DNA from: Paramacrobiotus metropolitanus
Lineage: Eukaryota; Tardigrada; Eutardigrada; Parachela; Macrobiotidae
Assembly (NCBI RefSeq): GCF_019649055.1
Contig: NW_026570387.1
Span: 160,691-224,690 of the forward strand
DNA: 64,000 bases
Reading direction: 5' to 3'
Part shown: one piece after another, positions 57,963 to 64,000 of the stretch
How positions within the stretch are numbered: position 1 is the stretch's first letter
How the letters are laid out: each line of letters starts with the position of its first letter
Notes under the pieces: model-generated
Databases searched by the model: none
What the model saw: the letters and a program-made list of their open reading frames with translations, nothing else
What the model was told of the DNA's origin: nothing
Program-made: the position numbers and the translations under genes

Positions 57963-58495
57963 TCAAGCGGAAAGGAGATACTCTACGATCACATACACGT
58001 GGTCTAATCAAAGGTCGCATCAACACAGCATAGACTAACCAGAGAAAAGGGTCAGCTAGTACAAGAGAACAATAGGTACAGCTACGTCATGGAGTCGCGG
58101 TCACGTCGAAATGGCAAGTCGCAGTCAAAGTTCTCTGCTTGACATTTCTTAGAAGCATCGACTCGGACACGGGGTCATGTCTCGAGTAGTCGTTGTAGTT
58201 AGGTCTAAGCCTAAGCCTTGGGGTAAAAGTAGTAAAGTAGTAGTCCGATGTGTACTATGGGACGCCAGTACACGTCACTAGTTATGCTATGCTGATGGCA
58301 GTCTGGTAAGAATAGGTGGTCACACACACATCGTGAACCGTTTAAAGTCTTTAGACAACATTCATCCGCTTTAGTATGTATAGTGCTTGGGTGCAGTAAA
58401 CATGCAGACACTGAAATCGTTGACGTAAAATGAACGACGGAAGTCATAATCCCACAGTAATAATTTATGCCAACAGATCGAAATAAAGCGTGGTG
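57963..58495. other. intergenic between unit H and the LTR element
   Basis: 3' flank of unit H and the insertion site of the LTR element. Nothing recognised. Confidence 0.4.
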
Positions 58496-58922
58496 TGATA
58501 GACTCGTAACCGTACACCGTGCAACAACTTGTTGTTAACGTTTTAATGATATAACGGATAACACAATGAACTCCAGATTCGGTGTAATGTAATGATAATG
58601 TATAAAGCATTAACAAGCGATTAAATATGACCGACAGAAATCACGTATCCTTCCGACACAGATCAGACGAACATACTCGTACAGATCACCACAACGTAGC
58701 CACATTCCTTATGTGCACCATTGTAACAGTTTTCATCGGTTCTCACTCAGAAACATGTAAACATGACAACGCATAAGCAGCTGTGAATTAGGTAAGCTAG
58801 GAATGGTGGGAATCAGTGATCCACGCGACTGGCGCCATCCTGTTGCGACATCTGGCTGGCACGCGCCAACATACATGCGCACATCCGGCTAACCGGCACC
58901 GGCAGCATGCATGCGGCTTGCA
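58496..58922 (-). repeat. 3' LTR of the env-bearing element
   Basis: Bounds TG...CA in plus orientation (TGATAGACTCG to GGCTTGCA). A pyrimidine tract, TACCTCCCTCCTT, follows at 58923, which is the polypurine tract on the element's strand. Its first 206 bp match 63795-64000. Confidence 0.85.
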
Positions 58923-58933
58923 TACCTCCCTCC

Positions 58934-61188
58934 TTAAGAGCTTTGGTCCTCCAAAGCCGACGCCCCGGCACGACCGACGACACGCAGTCCGGCATCCTTG
59001 CCCTTCCGATACGTAGCTCGCTCACCAGACAGGTTGACGGTGTCCTCCGCAGGTCCCTCCACCTCCGTTCCAATCTGGACGCCGTTCCCTTCGCTCACAA
59101 TTACAGCCGTAGGCGAAACTGCTCCTTGTTTGCATCTGAAACAACTCGCAATACATGACAGCCACTTCGTTCCATAGCGAAAGAACAGGTACAGTATAAC
59201 TGCAACCAATCCAGCGCTGACTGTAGCACCAAACAATCCCTTCAACAGACCCAAGCGCGCAAAAACCTCCGGCAATTGTGCTGTTTTGGAAGCTGATTCA
59301 ACGAAATCCCCCACATTGTCGATTCCATTTTACCCGCTAGCTGTCCCAGCAAGTTGAACTGCATACTGTGCTCTTTTTACATTACCGCTCCCAGTACCGC
59401 TTCAGACAAATCAATGGACTCGTTCAAACTTGCAGCTAACAGGTTATGCTTCACGGAAGTAGTCGGTTTTACCGGTACCCAATCTCCATTTCTGGCTTCA
59501 TATGGCATGCCATTGAAGTTTACAATTGACGATTTCCAATGGCACTCACTGTACGGCACCAAAGCGAATCCATCCATTCCTATTGTAAATCTTCCAGATC
59601 TCCGCTGTGGTCCACATGGCGATCGCGTCTCTACTGCGAACTCCAACTTCGCTGGCCGACACTGCCGCACCACACCAAATTTTCCCAGGCTTTGTAGAGA
59701 CTGACACTTCTTAAGTTTCATCTCCCTGGCAGCAAGTACTCCGGAGACACGCGAAAGTGTATACAACTGATCCACTTGTATACGGGCAAACTTGCAATCC
59801 AAAGTGTTAATCGCATGCGCCAGGCTGTTTCCTTGCTCCACTGCAATATCTTCTTCATACTGCAGGTGCGCAGTAACGTACTGCTGCATTTCCAAGGTGA
59901 CGTTCGCTAGCTCTGTCTCACGCGTCTTACGGGACTTCTTTCGCTGCTTCGGAACTCGTACTCCTGCGACTTCAGTCAAATGCATTGGTTTCCGCTCTTT
60001 ATCAGCCGTATACAATGCAACAAACACATCCGCTTGCCCAACTACAGTCAATAACTGTCGTCCTTTTATGGCACAGGTTCTTGTGTAGTTACCCAGCACG
60101 AAAACCATCTGCTGCTCCGGGTCACGCAGCCGATGTGCTGCATTCTCCACATACAGTTGACCTTGACGCTTTGCTAACCTTGATACTTGACATGGTTTTT
60201 TCACAACTTGTGTTTCACTCCAAACAAACGTACGCTGACCTTGGATGGCATATCCATCAGCTCGCCGGTGAGTCACTTCTCCAATGACACTCAACACTGG
60301 ACAAGTTTCACATGACTGCTCCAGAGTAATCTCCTCCAGCACCCAGTTTCTGCTAGAAAAAACTTTGTTACTGTTCCACGAACCTTCACCGTAAGGACGT
60401 TTGCTAAATGTCCGCACTCTGCCACTCTTTGTCATTGGTTCCCCGGCACACTTCGCCGTCTGCACCATTTTCCAACACTCTGCAGAACTAGTCTCCACCG
60501 GTTCCGTACGGTACACTGTATCGGTTTGCCACAAGAAACTTACATTGATGTATAGGTAGTGATTCCGCTGACGACACATATATCCACTGAACGTTTTTCC
60601 CTCAGACTTATGTGTCCACAGCTCGTAGTTGACCGGTGTCCATTGGAGCGACGCATCTTTCGCCTTGCAGTCCATCAACTGCTGAAGAAACATAACTCCT
60701 ACATACTGCGGATGGTCGCAGTTCCACACATCCACAGGTAATCCACTGACACTTCCGGCACACAGCAGTACCACTACACCAAAAAGAAACATCAGTAAAC
60801 GAGACTGTCTTGCTTGCGGTTCCACACGGGAATTGAACACCTTACTCTGATACTGCTTGTCCTTACGCGGTGTGGTAACCTTTCGTTTACTCCTACGTCC
60901 CGGCTGCCGCGGCTCCTCCACTGGCTGCCCAGGCAGGTTCACACAAGGATTGCCACCAAATATCATTCCCTGTTCTGTTACATCCACTGCGGTAATATGG
61001 ACAATTCTATTTTTAACTTCATAGTTAGTCGATTCATCCAAAACAACTTCTTCTATGGACATGAACTGGAAATCTTTTTCCTGTAAGACTTCGCCTTCGG
61101 CATTGTACCATACATCACAGTGTTCCACGCCATCCACCTGCGCCTCGTACTCCTCGCGGTCGCATTCTCCATCCGGCGTGTTATCCAC
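58934..61188 (-). mobile_element. env region of the LTR element (fossil)
   Basis: It encodes a large glycoprotein-like product. The N-terminal part is charged, then a hydrophobic segment (LLMFLFGVVVLLCAGSVSG) may serve as a signal peptide or anchor. A Cys-rich ectodomain with N-glycosylation sites (NVS, NYT, NVT) follows. Near the C-terminus is a membrane span (LFGATVSAGLVAVILYLFF) followed by a Cys-containing tail. Size and layout match Env proteins of invertebrate Ty3/gypsy elements; I cannot assign the fusion-protein class. It looks nearly whole, with about one break. Confidence 0.75.
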
Positions 61189-63476
61189 TGCACCAGGTCA
61201 CACTCGCTCTCAGCGCCACACTGGTTGTACAGTACTTCAGACTGAGCATATCCATCATCGCGGTAGTTATCCTCGTCATCGCTGCTACCGATGTAAAACT
61301 TTACCGGCTCTGCTATCTTCCATTCGTCATTAGCGGCTTCCACTGCGACTGCAGAAACGTTCCTTTCCTCATAAGCTGCAGTTGCTGCACTGCCTGTGAC
61401 ACATCCGCTCGCTGGTACGTCTGCCATCGCACTTCCACAGGCTAACCCAACCTCCGCTTTAGCACAGTTGGACACCTTTACTCGCTTCGCTCGCACCTCT
61501 GTGTCTACCGACTGGCTTGATTCCAATCGCTGTTCGTCAGTCAGATCCATTGCCATTTTGTACTTATCCGGTCCCATGATGCGATTGTCTCCAACATCCA
61601 CCCGGATTCCCGGTATCATCGATACATTGCGTCCAATTATGCAATCATACCGACTGCTGTTAGACTCAGAAACATGGAACAACATTTGACCTTTTACGCC
61701 ACACAGCTCCACTTCCAAATATACATGGCCACCTGCACTCATCGTTATACCATCCGTCATCGTGACCTCCACGACTTCCGATGTAACGTCCACTCCCAGG
61801 CCACGGATAAAACTTAAGTTAATTACCGACATGCTGCTTCCAGTGTCCACTAACGCCGTAGCCTCCATGCTTTGAATACGGACTGGCACCACTGACACCG
61901 GACCGCACTGCTCCATTGGCTCTGTTGTCGGTTCACATGGCCTGCCTGCTTCCACTGCCACTACCGGTGACCTTTGCGCATGGTCAACGCTGCCCTCCGA
62001 TCCCGTTACTTTTTCTGTCCCGTCTGGTTGCTCACGCGCGCTACCGCATGCCTCCAAGCGCTCAACGCTTTTATGCTGCAGTTGCTTTACCGGCAAATAT
62101 CCAGGCCGATCTGGATGTAATGGCGCTTCAGTGCCCAACCGCCTGCACACCTGCCGCGTTGCCTGCACACCTGCCGCCGATCCATCCCGCAACTGCTTAA
62201 CTTGTTCGCAACTCTGATGACGAGCCGCTCCGCGGCGCCCAGCTGAGCCGGTCACTGGTGGGCGCTGGCCTCCCGCCGCAGCCTCCTCCAGTTCGCCATC
62301 TGCAACAACAATAATACGCCGGTTAATACCGTGAACAGCATCACCAGTATCCACTCCGGTGTTTCTCCAGCCTCCATTCTTCGCACACCGGCTATCCGAC
62401 ACATCCACCATGGTGTTCAGCATCGCCCGGTTATACGAACCACCCCGCATCGGCAACGCGTTCCATCCATACATTGCTGCACCTTGAGCTTCCTTCTCAC
62501 CGGCGCCACGCACAATCATGGAACTAGCCTGCGCGCTGCTCGTATGCACTGTATCTTTATTCACTGTACAGTTACGTACTAAATGGTCCAGACTGTCACA
62601 GTTGTAACACCGCCTACCGGCACCTTTAGATTCGCTGCCGCCCCCACCAGCCCGGGTGCCGCCGCCTTGCCCAGCGCCTCCATAACTGCTGCTACCTGAG
62701 CCTCCCTGCTCAGTGCTGTCCTCGTCGCTGCTGCCTCGCTCGGCACCACCGTGACTACTGTGGTTGCGATCCCTCCACTTGTTAAACTTCTTATCGTGCT
62801 TCTCCTGCGCATTGCCGGAACCGGTTGTCGCTGCATCGTGTCCGCCTTGCTCGCATTGAACGCCGTGACCACCCTGCCAGCGGTTCTTCTTTTCCAAACG
62901 GATGGTCTCGCCCACACGTTGAAGATCGGACAGGTATTCGACCGGCGTCGCTGCCTTGGACAGTGCTGCACGTGACACGTATTCCGCCAATAAACCATTA
63001 CGCAGTTTACTTATGACTGTTTCATCATCCATATCTCTGTCATAACGGTAGCATAAATCAACTATATCGTTATAAAAATCCTCCAGCGGTTGATCGCGTC
63101 GTTGCTTTAAACTACTAATTTGAATTTTTACTTGGTTCTTAAAATCCGCTGTTTGGAACCGCGCTGTCAGATTCTGCTTAAAATCTTTCCAGGTAGTGTA
63201 TGGCTTTACGGTACCTTCTTTGGTAACACGATCCCAGCAGATCGCTGCCGATGAAGCCAACAACACTGATGCCTGCGCGATCCTCCCCTTGTCGTCCCAA
63301 TCCTGCGCTAACGCAACGGTCTCGAAACGGCGGCACCAAGCGACCACATCCTCCTTTGCGTATTCAGAAAACTTCACCAAGTTTCGTGACATACCGCCTT
63401 GAAGATGGTCCAGCTCCGCCGCCCCTTCTCGCGAATTCAACACCTGATTCGGGATCGTCGATGAAGGTGTAGTCAC
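61053..63476 (-). mobile_element. gag-protease region of the LTR element (fossil)
   Basis: An 807-residue open frame. Residues about 30-200 have the Ty3/gypsy capsid pattern (ICWDRV, FKQNLTARFQ, LEDFYNDIVDLCYRY, KLRNGLL). Gly-Ser-rich and basic stretches lead to a single CCHC knuckle (CYNCDSLDHLVRNC, about residue 290). A retropepsin-like protease follows with ALVDTGSSMSVI (the DTG/S active site) and, later, DCIIGRN. The frame ends without entering a reverse transcriptase. The frame looks whole. Confidence 0.85.
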
Positions 63477-63776
63477 TGATGGCGTAGTCTCCGTTGACTA
63501 ATCCGACATCCAACGCTGTTGAACTGTTGCTAGTTGCACGATATTACGATAACGCACTTACAGTATTGGACAACGCCAAATATAATCCGGAAATTCACAG
63601 ATAATTCCACAAATCCGTTCAAATCAAGATACACAATGCACGATGTACACTCACAAAATCTCCCAGAACACTAGTCGGAAATTCACTGTAGAACTTACTC
63701 GTCGTCCTGACACACACACACACACACTGTTCAGCTTAAAGGTTGATGGATAAATCCAAACTCCTACGCCCTTTAA
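63477..63776. other. 5' leader of the LTR element
   Basis: Non-coding interval between the primer-binding site and gag, with a CA microsatellite (about 63711-63726). No other signal seen. Confidence 0.6.
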
Positions 63777-63792
63777 GACGGTTTCGGCACCA
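63777..63792 (-). promoter_or_regulatory. tRNA primer-binding site
   Basis: On the element's strand TGGTGCCGAAACCGTC starts two bases after the LTR end (...CTATCA), as expected for pairing with a tRNA 3' end finishing in CCA. I cannot assign the tRNA. Confidence 0.75.
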
Positions 63793-63794
63793 TA

Positions 63795-64000
63795 TGATAG
63801 ACTCGTAACCGTACACTGTGCAACAACTTGTTGTTAACGTTTTAATGATATAACGGATAACACAATGAACTCCAGATTCGGTGTAATGTAATGATAATGT
63901 ATAAAGCATTAACAAGCGATTAAATATGACCGACAGAAATGACGTATCCTTCCGACACAGATCAGACGAACATACTCGTACAGATCACCACAACGTAGCC
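63795..64000 (-). repeat. 5' LTR of the env-bearing element, cut by the window end
   Basis: 206 bp are visible and match 58496-58701 with two differences. About 220 bp more are expected past the window. Confidence 0.9.

Larger units (their letters stand above)
58496..64000 (-). mobile_element. young env-bearing LTR element (Ty3/gypsy-like fossil), gag-PR-env, no pol recognised, 5' end beyond the window
   Basis: A minus-strand element bounded on the left by its 3' LTR (58496-58922) and on the right by its 5' LTR (from 63795, cut by the window edge). Between them: a primer-binding site, a gag-protease frame, an env frame overlapping its end, and a purine tract before the 3' LTR. No reverse transcriptase, RNase H or integrase is recognisable, so it would depend on another element. 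The two LTRs differ at 2 of about 206 comparable bases, so insertion is recent. The parts present look nearly whole, with about one break. In related errantivirus-like elements Env is made from a spliced RNA. Confidence 0.85.

Noticed and set aside
63711-63726. CA microsatellite as a regulatory signal
   Set aside because: Short simple repeat in the LTR-element leader; nothing supports a function.
1-64000. CRISPR arrays, operons, ribosome-binding sites or bacterial insertion sequences
   Set aside because: None seen; the window is eukaryotic with introns, LINEs and LTR elements.

Overview
The window is eukaryotic: genes are split into GT-AG exons with matching phases, and the repeats are LINEs, LTR elements and MITEs. 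Introns are often 65-100 bp. Together with lineage-specific F-box, kelch and GPCR genes, this suggests a small ecdysozoan invertebrate. A tardigrade is my best guess, but that is inference; no marker in the window proves it.

Layout. 1-2985 holds the 3' part of an APE-type LINE. 3.9-8.5 kb (+) is a membrane-anchored GH31 glycosidase of MYORG type that seems to have lost its catalytic nucleophile. 10.4-12.7 kb (-) is a histone H3 variant with a 22-residue insertion in loop 1, a candidate centromeric H3. Both genes have very GC-rich exons in AT-rich introns, unlike the rest of the window. 15.4-17.1 kb (-) is a damaged class A GPCR, and 18.0-19.5 kb (-) a lone fossil gag.

From 20.7 to 58 kb the window is dominated by one gene family, with eight units or remnants on both strands. 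Each unit has four exons: a Tudor/Agenet-like N-terminal domain (about 880-907 nt), a 94-nt exon carrying an F-box, a large exon of about 790-830 nt, and a 124-nt last exon. Only one copy (40743-37225) is fully intact. The others carry stops, frameshifts, inversions, truncations or insertions, as in a family under fast birth and death. Between the copies sit a predicted N-myristoylated protein kinase fused to kelch repeats (23.3-25.3 kb) and a six-exon BTB-BACK-kelch gene (31.8-36.8 kb). The locus is therefore rich in likely cullin-RING ligase adaptors (F-box for CUL1, BTB-kelch for CUL3), which is a family-level inference about how the genes might work together.

58.5-64 kb (-) is a young, env-bearing LTR element with near-identical LTRs. 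It has gag-protease and env, but no recognisable pol between them; its 5' LTR runs off the window. Smaller elements include a long-TIR MITE in a kelch intron, pogo-like and hAT-like MITEs, a tRNA-like Pol III unit, two decayed LINE 3' ends and several perfect inverted repeats.
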